Shown here: one piece after another, positions 27,183-35,007 of the stretch
Layout of the letters: each line of letters opens with the position of its first letter
Position numbering within the stretch: position 1 is the first letter of the stretch
Assembly (NCBI GenBank): GCA_964415195.1
Contig: CAYPYD010000005.1
Location: 97,546-161,545 of the forward strand
Direction: 5' to 3'
DNA length: 64,000 bases
From: WTXA01 sp964415195
GTDB lineage: Bacteria > Bacillota > TC1
The notes under the pieces: model-generated
The model's input: only the letters and a program-made list of their open reading frames with translations
The model's database searches: none
What the model was told of the DNA's origin: nothing
Program-made: the position numbers and the translations under genes

Positions 27183-28464
27183 CTTCCAACCTCACTGTAA
27201 TTGAATTCTTATGAGCGGTAAAACCTTCAACAGAAGCCAATTTTTCAATATATTTACCTTTTTTCAATATCGCTTCCCTAGTATAGGAAATGACACTGGT
27301 TTTCTTTAAATATGTGTGTGTATTCAAGGGTGAGTAGAACCTGCTTGTACCATTTGTAGGCAATACGTGATTAGGACCTGCAAAATAGTCTCCTATTGGT
27401 TCCGGAGTATAGTAGCCTAAGAATACAGCCCCAGCATTTTCAATGCTCTCAAGCCAGTTGAAGGGATCTTCAATAGCAAGTTCCAGGTGCTCAGGTCCAT
27501 AGGCATTGGCAAATTCAATTCCATCCTCTATATTATCAGCAATTATTATGGCTCCATTATTCTCTATTGATGTTCTAGCTATATCCTCCCTAGTCAACAT
27601 CTTTAGTTGTCTCTCTACCTCAGCCTCTATTAGATCAGCCTGCTTTTCTGAGAAAGTTACCAATATAGATGATGCCAGTTTATCATGTTCACCTTGTGAC
27701 AATAGATCTGCTGCAATATAGGCAGGTTTAGCCTTGCCATCAGCAACAACTAAAATTTCACTAGGACCTGCAAGCATATCAATATCAACAGTTCCATAAA
27801 CTATCTTCTTGGCAATAGTCACATAGATGTTACCTGGACCTACAATTTTATCAACTTTCTTCAAATCACCTGCGCCATAAGCCAATGCACCAATTCCTTG
27901 TGCTCCCCCAACTTTGTAGATATTTGTAACACCAGATAATTTAGCAGCAGCCAGTGTGTATGGGTTCATTCTCCCCTTAATATCAGGTGGTGAAATCATA
28001 ATAATATCCTTAACACCTGCCACCTTTGCTGGTACAGCTGTCATTACTACTGATGATGGATAAGCTGCAGTACCACCCGGCACATAAAGACCGACTCTAG
28101 CTATAGGTCTGATCAACTGTCCAAGTATTACTCCATCTTCACTTTCTTCCAAAGTAGTTTCAAGCATTTGCTTCTTATGAAATTTCTCTACATTTTCTAT
28201 AGCTAAAGTGATAGCTTCAATAAAATCTGCATCAACATAGGACATAGCTTCTTCAATTTCAGCTTCTGATACTTTAAATTGTTCCTCCGTCAGGTCTATG
28301 CCATCAAACTTTTCAGTATATTTTCTTACTGCTTCATACCCGTTTTTCCTAATATCATCCAGAATATTCTGAACAATTTCAAACTGCTCCTTGTTACCTA
28401 GAGTCTTATTATCTTTTAACAAAGCATCAATAGCTGTCTTGTCCTTGTAGAAAATTCTTTTCAT
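27175..28464 (-). CDS. hisD: Histidinol dehydrogenase
   Basis: Zinc- and NAD-dependent enzyme performing the last two oxidations to histidine. Motifs PGGTAAYPSSVVMTAVPAKV (nucleotide side), AGPSEILVVAD, SQGEHD and the ENAGAVFLG, NHVLPTNG region with its catalytic His pair are present. 429 residues is normal. Starts 2 bases after hisG. Confidence 0.98.
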   Translation of the reverse strand: MKRIFYKDKTAIDALLKDNKTLGNKEQFEIVQNILDDIRKNGYEAVRKYTEKFDGIDLTEEQFKVSEAEIEEAMSYVDADFIEAITLAIENVEKFHKKQMLETTLEESEDGVILGQLIRPIARVGLYVPGGTAAYPSSVVMTAVPAKVAGVKDIIMISPPDIKGRMNPYTLAAAKLSGVTNIYKVGGAQGIGALAYGAGDLKKVDKIVGPGNIYVTIAKKIVYGTVDIDMLAGPSEILVVADGKAKPAYIAADLLSQGEHDKLASSILVTFSEKQADLIEAEVERQLKMLTREDIARTSIENNGAIIIADNIEDGIEFANAYGPEHLELAIEDPFNWLESIENAGAVFLGYYTPEPIGDYFAGPNHVLPTNGTSRFYSPLNTHTYLKKTSVISYTREAILKKGKYIEKLASVEGFTAHKNSITVRLEDE

Positions 28465-28466
28465 TA

Positions 28467-29126
28467 TTAACCTCGTTTATCAATTATTTTTTTAATATCT
28501 TCTGTCAGTTTATATAGCTGTTCGTTTTTAACACGATAACTAACTCTATTTGCTATCAGTCTTGCAGAAGCATGGAATATCTCTTTAACTTCAACTAATC
28601 CGTTTTCCCTTAAGGTAGTTCCAGTAGAAACAATGTCTACTATCATGTCAGCAAGGCCGATGGTAGCAGCAAGCTCAACATTACCGTGTAATTTGATCAA
28701 TTCCATCTGCAAACCTTCACCGGCAAAGAACTCCTCCGCTACATTAATAAATTTTGTAGCAACTCGCTTGTGATTGAACTGATAAAGAGGAAATGGATTT
28801 CCATATTGTTCTGCCAGAACTTTAGGAAGTGCTACCGAAAAGTGACATTTACCAAAACCAAGATCTAGAAGTTCAAAGACATCTCTTTTTTCTTCCTCGA
28901 TTGTATCTTTACCAACAATACCAATATCTGCAACTCCATGTTCAACAAATATTGGGACATCTGTTGGTTTACATATTATATATCTTACTCCATCTACTTC
29001 AAACTGTAACATTCTAGATTCTACCTCAACGCCATCAACTGGTAGTCCTGTTTCCTTTAATATTTTAAGAGCCTCTTCCCCAAGTCTTCCTTTAGGAAGG
29101 GCTATTACCAATTTATTCTTATCCAT
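28467..29126 (-). CDS. hisG: ATP phosphoribosyltransferase, short form (HisG-S)
   Basis: First enzyme of histidine synthesis. At 219 residues it is the short form without the C-terminal regulatory domain, so it needs HisZ, whose gene lies 1 base upstream. ALPKGRLGEEALKI at the start and the PRPP-binding segment VDIVSTGTTLRENGL are diagnostic. Feedback by histidine would work through HisZ (family knowledge). Confidence 0.97.
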   Translation of the reverse strand: MDKNKLVIALPKGRLGEEALKILKETGLPVDGVEVESRMLQFEVDGVRYIICKPTDVPIFVEHGVADIGIVGKDTIEEEKRDVFELLDLGFGKCHFSVALPKVLAEQYGNPFPLYQFNHKRVATKFINVAEEFFAGEGLQMELIKLHGNVELAATIGLADMIVDIVSTGTTLRENGLVEVKEIFHASARLIANRVSYRVKNEQLYKLTEDIKKIIDKRG

Positions 29127-29127
29127 A

Positions 29128-30207
29128 TTAATTGTCCTCCAGCTTGATTTCTACAATTTTCCCATCATTATGTGCGAGTCTAGCTTCTCTAAATCTTTCA
29201 ATATAGTCTGTAACTGCAACGACTCCTTGAGATTTTGGTAAATCTATAGAACAATTCATTGATTTCATATATAGATCAACGTCAATAGCAAAACCAACAG
29301 CTGGTTTTGATTCAAAATATTCTTCAATTAGATTATCATAACGGCCACCTCTTAGGATTGGTATCCCTATACCATTGCCATAACCTTCAAATAAAAGTCC
29401 TGTATAGTATGAATAATCAGCCAGAATACCAAAATCAAAGAAAATCTTGTCCTTATAACCTAGATTTTCAAGTATTCCGTAAATAATCTCTAATCTATTG
29501 ACCGCCAACATAAATTTCTCATCAGTTGAAAACTCTTTTACAGCCTCAATATATTCCATTCCGCCATTTCTAGCAGCAAGTATCATAACCTTTTCCTTAA
29601 TATCGACAGGCAATATGCTTTCTAAAGCCACTATATCCTTGTTAATCATTGATTCTAGAACATATTCCCTAGTATCAGCATCTTCAATCAACTCATTTAA
29701 TAAGCCTATGGTAATATCCATATGTCCTATTCCAAGAGAATAACCTTTTATTTCATTGCTTTCCATGGACTCTAAAGCCATAAGTATGACTTCACAATCA
29801 CTGACAATTGAACCTGCACCAATCAATTCGATGCCTACTTGTGTTTTCTGTCTTTTATTACCTGACTTTAAGCTATTTTGAGAAAAGACTTCTCCTGCAT
29901 AAGCAAGTCTTAATGGGTATTCTACATGATCCCTAAAGTGAGTTGCAACTACTCTGGCAACTGGAGCTGTTATTTCAGGCCTTAGGATTAATAAATCACC
30001 TGTCTTGTCTAATAGAGAAAAGAACTTCTGGTCATAGACATTCTTTTTCTTGACAATATCCCATTTTTCCAACATAGGTGTCTTGATTTCGTTATAGCCC
30101 CATAGGGAAAAAAGGTTTAAAAGTTTATTGACTACACTTCTTTGGATATAGGCTTCCTCTTGTAAATAATCCTTAGTTCCTTCTGGAATCAGCAATTTTC
30201 TTTTCAT
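29128..30207 (-). CDS. hisZ: ATP phosphoribosyltransferase regulatory subunit HisZ
   Basis: HisRS-like protein lacking aminoacylation activity that forms the octameric ATP-PRTase with HisG-S. Class II core motifs: LIPEGTKDYLQEEA at the N-terminus, RPEITAPVARVVATH (motif 2-like), and GGRYDNLIEEY (motif 3-like). 359 residues with no C-terminal anticodon domain, which separates it from HisRS. First gene after the his promoter; its RBS is weak (GAGAAT), and a palindrome overlapping the predicted start site lies 25 bases upstream. Confidence 0.93.
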   Translation of the reverse strand: MKRKLLIPEGTKDYLQEEAYIQRSVVNKLLNLFSLWGYNEIKTPMLEKWDIVKKKNVYDQKFFSLLDKTGDLLILRPEITAPVARVVATHFRDHVEYPLRLAYAGEVFSQNSLKSGNKRQKTQVGIELIGAGSIVSDCEVILMALESMESNEIKGYSLGIGHMDITIGLLNELIEDADTREYVLESMINKDIVALESILPVDIKEKVMILAARNGGMEYIEAVKEFSTDEKFMLAVNRLEIIYGILENLGYKDKIFFDFGILADYSYYTGLLFEGYGNGIGIPILRGGRYDNLIEEYFESKPAVGFAIDVDLYMKSMNCSIDLPKSQGVVAVTDYIERFREARLAHNDGKIVEIKLEDN

Positions 30208-30231
30208 AATATATTCTCATTTCTTTATCAA

Positions 30232-30245
30232 TTTAGTTTACTAAA
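30232..30245 (-). promoter_or_regulatory. Palindrome at his promoter, candidate YerC/HisR operator
   Basis: TTTAGT-AA-ACTAAA on the minus strand, six-base perfect arms with a two-base centre, starting three bases downstream of the -10 element and covering the likely transcription start. The core AGTAAACT resembles the AGTTAACT core of TrpR operators, and a TrpR-like regulator (YerC) is encoded immediately upstream. Assignment is inference. Confidence 0.6.
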
Positions 30246-30248
30246 GTA

Positions 30249-30277
30249 ATTATATTATTATTTATCATTATTGTCAA
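30249..30277 (-). promoter_or_regulatory. Consensus promoter of the histidine operon
   Basis: TTGACA (30272-30277) and TATAAT (30249-30254) on the minus strand, spacer exactly 17 bases, overlapping the last codons of yerC. A perfect match to the sigma-A consensus, so tight repression would be expected from an overlapping operator. Confidence 0.85.
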
Positions 30278-30569
30278 TATTATTCTTATCTCTTTTACTA
30301 AGAGCCATCATATAACCTTCACCATAGTCCAGACATTTTTTCACTCTACTAATGGTGGTGGAACTGGCACCGGTTTCTTTCATGATATCGTTATATTTAT
30401 TCTTTTCAAAAAGCATTTGTGCCACCTGCCATCTTTGTGCAAGTGACTTTAATTCATCTACTGTACACAGATCTTCAAAAAAAGAATGAAATTCTTCAGT
30501 GTTATCTAAGGACAACATAGCTTCATAGAGCTCTTCAAGGTCCTTTTCTGCAACTTTCTGTTTGTACAT
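30258..30569 (-). CDS. yerC: YerC/YecD-type TrpR-like regulator
   Basis: A 103-residue TrpR-superfamily protein. The helical N-terminus (LYEAMLSLDNTEEFHSFFEDLCTVDELKSLAQRW) and the helix-turn-helix NDIMKETGASSTTISRVKKCL are characteristic of YerC. In several Firmicutes it sits next to his genes and has been proposed as a histidine-responsive regulator; that assignment is family-level knowledge, not proven here. Its 3' end overlaps the his promoter, whose palindrome is a good candidate binding site. ATG with AAGGAG upstream. Confidence 0.9.
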   Translation of the reverse strand: MYKQKVAEKDLEELYEAMLSLDNTEEFHSFFEDLCTVDELKSLAQRWQVAQMLFEKNKYNDIMKETGASSTTISRVKKCLDYGEGYMMALSKRDKNNIDNNDK

Positions 30570-30597
30570 CTTTAGGCTCCTTTATTTTTATTAATCA

Positions 30598-30882
30598 CTA
30601 TTTTATTTTTAGCCACTTTTTAACTTTAATGAGAATAGTATCTTCATCAGGTACAATCCAGTGCTCAAATTCAAATTTTATTTTTTCTTTTGGAAATTTT
30701 TTCTTCATAGTAAATTTAATTAGTTCATAAAGATTTTCTCTAGATCTTTTTTTGTTTTTCTTGCCTTTTATCTTCAATCTAACATAGTTTTCCTCAACTT
30801 CTAGTATTTCATAATCACCACCATCAGTAACAATTATTCTTCTGAATTCTTCTAAAAATTGAATTAAGTTTTCCTTATTCAT
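30598..30882 (-). CDS. NifU C-terminal-like protein lacking the cluster cysteines
   Basis: A 94-residue basic protein. Residues 8-70 resemble the NifU C-terminal (Nfu) domain: helix ending in VTDGGDYEILEVE (DGGD at 20-23), a strand pair ENYVRLKIKG, then where Nfu has CxxC there is KKNKKRS (41-47), then an ENLYELIKFTMKKKFP helix. With no cysteine at all, iron-sulfur cluster binding by this domain is unlikely. The C-terminal extension (EFEHWIVPDEDTILIKVKKWLKIK) is not recognised. I start at the ATG at 30880-30882, with GGAG upstream. It lies between rlmH and yerC. The Nfu relationship is a pattern-based inference; nucleic acid binding is possible given the charge. Confidence 0.6.
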   Translation of the reverse strand: MNKENLIQFLEEFRRIIVTDGGDYEILEVEENYVRLKIKGKKNKKRSRENLYELIKFTMKKKFPKEKIKFEFEHWIVPDEDTILIKVKKWLKIK

Positions 30883-30892
30883 AGTATCTCCT

Positions 30893-31342
30893 TTATTTGT
30901 GATATTGTTCATTTTTTATAATTTTTATGCTTCTATATATTTGTTCCATAAGAATCAACTTCATTAGCTGATGTGGAAAAGTCACCTTTGAAAAGGATAA
31001 TTTAAAATTAGCTCTTTCAAGTACTGCCCCATCAAGTCCATTAGAACCACCTATAATGAAAGTTATGCTAGAACTTTTATATGTGAATGTATCTTCAAGA
31101 TATCTTGCCAGATCAATTGAATCAAGTTGCTTTCCATCAATAGCCAATGCTATTACAAAGTCATCATCCTTAAGCCTCTTAAGAATAGCAGAACCTTCAT
31201 CTGTTACATTGTCCCTTATAGATTCTGGAACCTCTATAAACTCCAGTTTACCATAACCGCCTATTCTTTTTTGATATTCAGCAACACCTTTTTTAAGATA
31301 GTCTTCTTTTAAGTTGCCTATGCTGATTATTTTAAAATTCAC
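30893..31342 (-). CDS. rlmH: 23S rRNA (pseudouridine-1915-N3)-methyltransferase RlmH
   Basis: SPOUT methyltransferase acting on the 70S ribosome. Start MNFKIISIGNLKEDYLKKG, core FVIALAIDGKQLDS and the knot segment FIIGGSNGLD, with the C-terminal LILMEQIYRSIKIIKNEQYHK tail, all as in the family. 149 residues versus the usual 155-160. The start codon is GTG, directly following the M20 peptidase stop, with AAGGAG a little further upstream than usual. Confidence 0.95.
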   Translation of the reverse strand: MNFKIISIGNLKEDYLKKGVAEYQKRIGGYGKLEFIEVPESIRDNVTDEGSAILKRLKDDDFVIALAIDGKQLDSIDLARYLEDTFTYKSSSITFIIGGSNGLDGAVLERANFKLSFSKVTFPHQLMKLILMEQIYRSIKIIKNEQYHK

Positions 31343-32503
31343 TTAACTGCACATCTCCTTAATGAAATCCATATATACAGCTACAGCTCTTTCCATAGAT
31401 GAAATATCAATGAATTCTACCGCTGCATGTGCCTGAGCTATATCACCAGGACCAAATACTACTGTAGGTATTCCTCCTACCCTTAGATGAGCACCATCAG
31501 TCCAGTAGTTTACTCCATTCACTACACTATCTAGACCCTGTCTTTTACAACTCTCCAACAACTTCACAACCAAAGGATCATCAAGTTCTGTTTCCATAGG
31601 TATTCTGTTTTCAGTCTCTTTTAAGACACTGATACTCAAATCATTATATGCATATGGAAGTTCTCTCCACAGCTCTAATATCTCTTCAATAATCTGACTT
31701 TCTGACTCACCAGGAATATATCTTCTATTCAGACTGAACTTACATTTATCAGGTACTATGTTGTTTTGTATGCCACCTTCAATCATTCCTACATTCAAGG
31801 TAGCTTTTCCACATAGGGGATGATTTCTTTTATCTAATTCAGGTAATAATTTATTTTTAATTAATGCAATAAGATCTACAGCTTTATAGATGGCATTATC
31901 ACCTAGTGCAGGGTTGCTACTATGTGCAGCTTTGCCCTTAATTATCACTTCAAGTGACATTGTCCCTTTATGAGCTGCAGCAATATTTAAGTTAGTAGCT
32001 TCTCCTACTATTGCCATATCTGCAAATTTCCCTTTACGTCTCAAGGCAAATGCTCCATCACTATTTGTTGGGCATTCTTCTCCAACAGTTCCAATCAATG
32101 AAACTTTACCCTTAGGTGAGAATCCTTGTCTTTTCAGCAGGATCATGGCATAGAGCATGCTGGCCAGTCCGCCCTTCATATCTACAGAGCCTCTGCCCCA
32201 GAACTTGCCGTCTTCAATATATCCGTTAAATGGTTCTATAGTCATGCCTTCAGATGAAACTGTATCCATGTGTCCGCATAATACTATATGTTTGCCATCT
32301 TCTTTTCCTTCTAAAGTTACAAAGGCATTGTTTCGGCCAGGTGTAACTTCCTCGTATTCGACCAAGAGACCTTCCGTCATGGCAATCTCTCCTAACTTCA
32401 TAGCTAGCTTTAATTCTCCGCCTTCTTTTAAATAGTGGCTCTCTATATCTACTAGGTCTTTCAAAATACTTAATAGTTCTTCAATGTTAAATTCTTTATT
32501 CAT
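31343..32503 (-). CDS. M20 family peptidase / ArgE-DapE-type deacylase
   Basis: A 386-residue two-metal amidohydrolase. Metal and catalytic motifs: CGHMDTVS (His/Asp), GRGSVDMKGG (bridging Asp), GTVGEECPT (catalytic Glu then metal Glu) and the C-terminal HAAVEFID (His). Members cleave N-acyl amino acids, succinyl-diaminopimelate or short peptides; sequence alone does not decide. It has its own extended -10 promoter and is followed without gap by rlmH. GGAGG precedes the ATG. Confidence 0.9.
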   Translation of the reverse strand: MNKEFNIEELLSILKDLVDIESHYLKEGGELKLAMKLGEIAMTEGLLVEYEEVTPGRNNAFVTLEGKEDGKHIVLCGHMDTVSSEGMTIEPFNGYIEDGKFWGRGSVDMKGGLASMLYAMILLKRQGFSPKGKVSLIGTVGEECPTNSDGAFALRRKGKFADMAIVGEATNLNIAAAHKGTMSLEVIIKGKAAHSSNPALGDNAIYKAVDLIALIKNKLLPELDKRNHPLCGKATLNVGMIEGGIQNNIVPDKCKFSLNRRYIPGESESQIIEEILELWRELPYAYNDLSISVLKETENRIPMETELDDPLVVKLLESCKRQGLDSVVNGVNYWTDGAHLRVGGIPTVVFGPGDIAQAHAAVEFIDISSMERAVAVYMDFIKEMCS

Positions 32504-32525
32504 AGCATACCTCCAATACTTGTAT

Positions 32526-32534
32526 ATTATATCA
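32526..32534 (-). promoter_or_regulatory. Extended -10 promoter of M20 peptidase-rlmH-yerC unit
   Basis: TGATATAAT on the minus strand, 22 bases upstream of the peptidase start codon. No convincing -35. The terminator of the PLP enzyme lies just upstream, so a new promoter is needed here. Confidence 0.55.
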
Positions 32535-32564
32535 AAATATATGAATATTTACTTTAAATTAAAC

Positions 32565-32595
32565 AAAAAAAAGGGTTCCTAAAAAGGAACCCTTT
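32565..32595 (-). terminator. Intrinsic terminator of the PLP enzyme gene
   Basis: AAAGGGTTCC-TTTTTA-GGAACCCTTT followed by a T-run on the minus strand, 15 bases past the stop codon. It isolates the PLP enzyme as a single-gene unit. Confidence 0.92.
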
Positions 32596-32610
32596 ATATT
32601 TATCAATTAA

Positions 32611-34098
32611 CTATTTAACCAAACCAACTTTTTTGTTGAAGTTGTCAACCAACTCGTCAATTTGTGGAGCCATAGTGTGTAGTTTGCCCCAATAGTTGTC
32701 ATAGTCGTACCACTGAGCATTCAAGTCATCAACATCATACTCTTGTTGTTCAATCCAAGTGTAGTATTTCAAGTTGTGAGCTCTCTTCTTAGAAGCATAA
32801 GTCAACTCTTCAACATAGTCGATGTCGTTTTCCAATGCTGCAACAGCATGGTCAACAGCAGCTTGAGTTACAGAATACTTACCAAACTCTTCATCTAATT
32901 CTACTAGACGTGACTGGTACATTGCAGCTGAGTCAGTCAATACTGTAGTAATACAGTCATCTTCAGTCATTTCATAGTATTTAGCCATTTTTATAGCCAT
33001 GATGATGTTGGCGCAACCAGAAATTCCAGTCCAAGTTAACTTTTCAAGAACATCGTCCTTGATGCCTAGTGTTTTCAAGTATTCATGACCTGCAGGCTCA
33101 TTGAATAGTCTGAATAGTCTTAGAGCATCAGCATCATCAATACCAATGAACATGTCGCTATTTTTAACGTTGTGAATCCAAGGAATGTGCTTGTCGCCAA
33201 TACCTTCGATCCAGTGCTCACCAAATCCGTTATTTAGAAGTGTTGAACAGTCAGTAGCTTCTCCTACTGCAAGTTTAGCACCTTGATAATGATCCTTGAT
33301 ATAGTCTCCTGAACCTAATGTTCCAGCTGAACCTGAAGTTAAACAAACACCAGCATATCTTGAAGTTGCAGTTTTTTCAGCTTCATAGATGCTTTGCATA
33401 GCGCTTCCTGTTACTTCATAGTGCCATAAAGTATTGATTAATTCTCCGAACTGGTTAAAGATTACTGCTTTTCCAGGTCTTTCTCTTTTAAGTCTCCAAG
33501 TTTCGTCATAGATCTCTTTAACGTTTGACTCTGAGCCATAAGTTTTGATGATTTCATCAGCTACTTTTTGAAGCCAGTTAAATCTTTCAGCTGACATGTT
33601 TTCAGGAAGAATCGCAATTGATTTACAACCTAATAACTTAGACAATAAAGCTCCGCCTCTGCAGTAGTTACCAGTTGATGGCCAAACAGCCTCATTATAA
33701 GTTGGGTCAAATTGACCAGTAACTAGTCTTGGAACTAAACATGCATAAGCAGGTCCAACTTTGTGAGCTCCGATTGGGAAAAATTTACCTGACATTGCAA
33801 AGATTCTAGCTTTAACGCCAGAAATTTCAGATGGAATTTCAACATAGTTAGGAAGCTTGTTGGCATTGTATAGGCCACCTTGCTCCTTAGGCTCGTTGTA
33901 CCATGAAATTCTGAAAAGATTGATAGGGTCTAAATCTTGTGTATTAACACTCTTCAGTTTGTCTTTAATCTCTTGTGGGATTAAATCAGGGTTTTTCATT
34001 TGTGCAATAGTTGGAACGATAATATTTTGTTCCTTAGCACGTTGAACAGTTTTTTCTAAGACTGCTTCGTTGATTGTTAAGTCAATAAGTGTTCTCAT
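32611..34098 (-). CDS. Fold-type II PLP-dependent enzyme, substrate unknown
   Basis: A 495-residue enzyme of the tryptophan-synthase-beta/cysteine-synthase fold. The segment FPIGAHKVGPAYA (Lys113) fits the Schiff-base lysine, STGNYCRGGA (141-150) the SxGN substrate loop, and TSGSAGTLGSGD the glycine-rich phosphate loop. It is longer than cysteine synthase or diaminopropionate ammonia-lyase (each near 300-400 residues). Proteins like it in anaerobes are often annotated only as PLP-dependent subunit beta. I use the ATG at 34096-34098 with AGGAGG upstream. It is monocistronic (own promoter and terminator) and divergent from a Crp/Fnr-type gene, which suggests control by a metabolic or redox signal. 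An amino acid lyase role is inference. Confidence 0.8.
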   Translation of the reverse strand: MRTLIDLTINEAVLEKTVQRAKEQNIIVPTIAQMKNPDLIPQEIKDKLKSVNTQDLDPINLFRISWYNEPKEQGGLYNANKLPNYVEIPSEISGVKARIFAMSGKFFPIGAHKVGPAYACLVPRLVTGQFDPTYNEAVWPSTGNYCRGGALLSKLLGCKSIAILPENMSAERFNWLQKVADEIIKTYGSESNVKEIYDETWRLKRERPGKAVIFNQFGELINTLWHYEVTGSAMQSIYEAEKTATSRYAGVCLTSGSAGTLGSGDYIKDHYQGAKLAVGEATDCSTLLNNGFGEHWIEGIGDKHIPWIHNVKNSDMFIGIDDADALRLFRLFNEPAGHEYLKTLGIKDDVLEKLTWTGISGCANIIMAIKMAKYYEMTEDDCITTVLTDSAAMYQSRLVELDEEFGKYSVTQAAVDHAVAALENDIDYVEELTYASKKRAHNLKYYTWIEQQEYDVDDLNAQWYDYDNYWGKLHTMAPQIDELVDNFNKKVGLVK

Positions 34099-34225
34099 TA
34101 GTATCCTCCTAATATTATAATAAACATCAAAAGTCCGAGAAAGAATTTTATCCTTTCCAGACGACATAATCAATTTTACATTAAATTAACTAAATATTCC
34201 ACTATATAGAGCAAATTTATGATAA

Positions 34226-34255
34226 AAAATAATGTAAACATTTACAATATGTCAA
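34226..34255 (-). promoter_or_regulatory. Candidate promoter of the PLP enzyme gene
   Basis: TTGACA (34250-34255) with a 4/6 -10 match TATTTT (34226-34231) at 18 bases, minus strand. The spacer contains the palindrome TGTAAA-CA-TTTACA, so a bound regulator would compete with RNA polymerase. The leader would be about 120 bases long. Confidence 0.4.
34233..34246. promoter_or_regulatory. Palindrome TGTAAA-N2-TTTACA, candidate Crp/Fnr-family site
   Basis: Perfect 6-base arms with a 2-base centre in the divergent intergenic region. It lies between the -35 and -10 of the minus-strand promoter and roughly 60 bases upstream of the predicted plus-strand start site of the Crp-like gene. Binding by that regulator is inference. 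Confidence 0.45.
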
Positions 34256-34264
34256 ATTTATGAC

Positions 34265-34293
34265 TTGCTGAAATATTTATCCTAAATTATACT
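34265..34293 (+). promoter_or_regulatory. Promoter of the Crp/Fnr-type gene
   Basis: TTGCTG (34265-34270) and TATACT (34288-34293) with a 17-base spacer, about 27 bases ahead of the start codon and followed by a strong AGGAGG. Confidence 0.65.
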
Positions 34294-34320
34294 TATAGGG
34301 TAACTGAAATAGGAGGTGCA

Positions 34321-34977
34321 ATGGTGATATATCCTTATCAAAGCGATTTATTCAAAAGCATTAAAAAGAATAAAGTTGATTCAATGATGCTTGAACTTGA
34401 TTATACTATTAAGAAGTATTCAAAGAACGAGATCATATTTAAAGGGGATGAATATATCGATAGTCTTGGGATTATCATAAAAGGAAAAGTTCTAATAGCC
34501 AAGGAAACCTCTGGTGGTAACAAAACAATGATAGCTTTGTTGGATGAAAACAGTATGATTGGTGAAGTTATGGCTATTTCTAATAATCGAATTAGTAATT
34601 TGGTTATTTCAAGTAGTGATCATACAGAAATTATGTTTATCCCAATAAAGACTATTTTAATGTTTGATGAGCTCAAGGATAACTTAATTTTTCTACTAGC
34701 CAATAAAGCTTTCTACTTAAACAAGCGAGTCTATTACCTGCAATTAAAGTCAATAAAGGGTAAATTAAGCAGATTCTTATTAGATAATGCTGAAAGTAAG
34801 GATAGCTTGACCTTTTCTATTCCTTTCAATCGCCAAAAAATGGCTGAATATCTTAATGTTTCAAGACCTTCATTATCTAGAGAATTAGCAAAATTCAAAG
34901 ATGAAGGGATTATAGATTATTACAAGGAATCTATAAAAATTATAAAAAAGTCTGAATTAGAAAAATTCCAGGAATAA
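34321..34977 (+). CDS. Crp/Fnr family transcriptional regulator
   Basis: A 218-residue regulator. Residues about 25-115 form the cyclic-nucleotide-binding-type beta roll (YSKNEIIFKGDEYIDSLGIIIKGKV, MIGEVMAI), then a long dimer helix, and residues 171-195 the helix-turn-helix (RQKMAEYLNVSRPSLSRELAKFKDEGII). There are no Fnr-type cysteines, so a [4Fe-4S] oxygen sensor is unlikely; the effector is unknown. It is divergent from the PLP enzyme and may control it and itself. Start: ATG at 34321, with GTG at the next codon giving better spacing to AGGAGG. Ends in a two-way terminator. Confidence 0.9.
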   Translation: MVIYPYQSDLFKSIKKNKVDSMMLELDYTIKKYSKNEIIFKGDEYIDSLGIIIKGKVLIAKETSGGNKTMIALLDENSMIGEVMAISNNRISNLVISSSDHTEIMFIPIKTILMFDELKDNLIFLLANKAFYLNKRVYYLQLKSIKGKLSRFLLDNAESKDSLTFSIPFNRQKMAEYLNVSRPSLSRELAKFKDEGIIDYYKESIKIIKKSELEKFQE

Positions 34978-35004
34978 AAAAGCCCTGCTAAAACAGGGCT
35001 TTGA
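34976..35004. terminator. Bidirectional terminator between the Crp-type gene and DUF1858 gene
   Basis: AAAGCCCTG-CTAAAA-CAGGGCTTT flanked by A/T runs on both sides serves the two converging genes, which end within a few bases of it. Confidence 0.88.
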
Positions 35005-35007
35005 TTA

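Noticed and set aside
26503..27204. Open frame of 233 codons on the plus strand opposite hisB and hisH
   Set aside because: Spans two well-supported genes on the other strand; the product is low-complexity Ser/Thr-rich, as expected for antisense frames.
34251..34264. GTCA-N6-TGAC inverted repeat in the divergent region
   Set aside because: Short arms and orientation opposite to the Crp TGTGA-N6-TCACA and Fnr TTGAT-N4-ATCAA patterns; the nearby TGTAAA palindrome is a better candidate.
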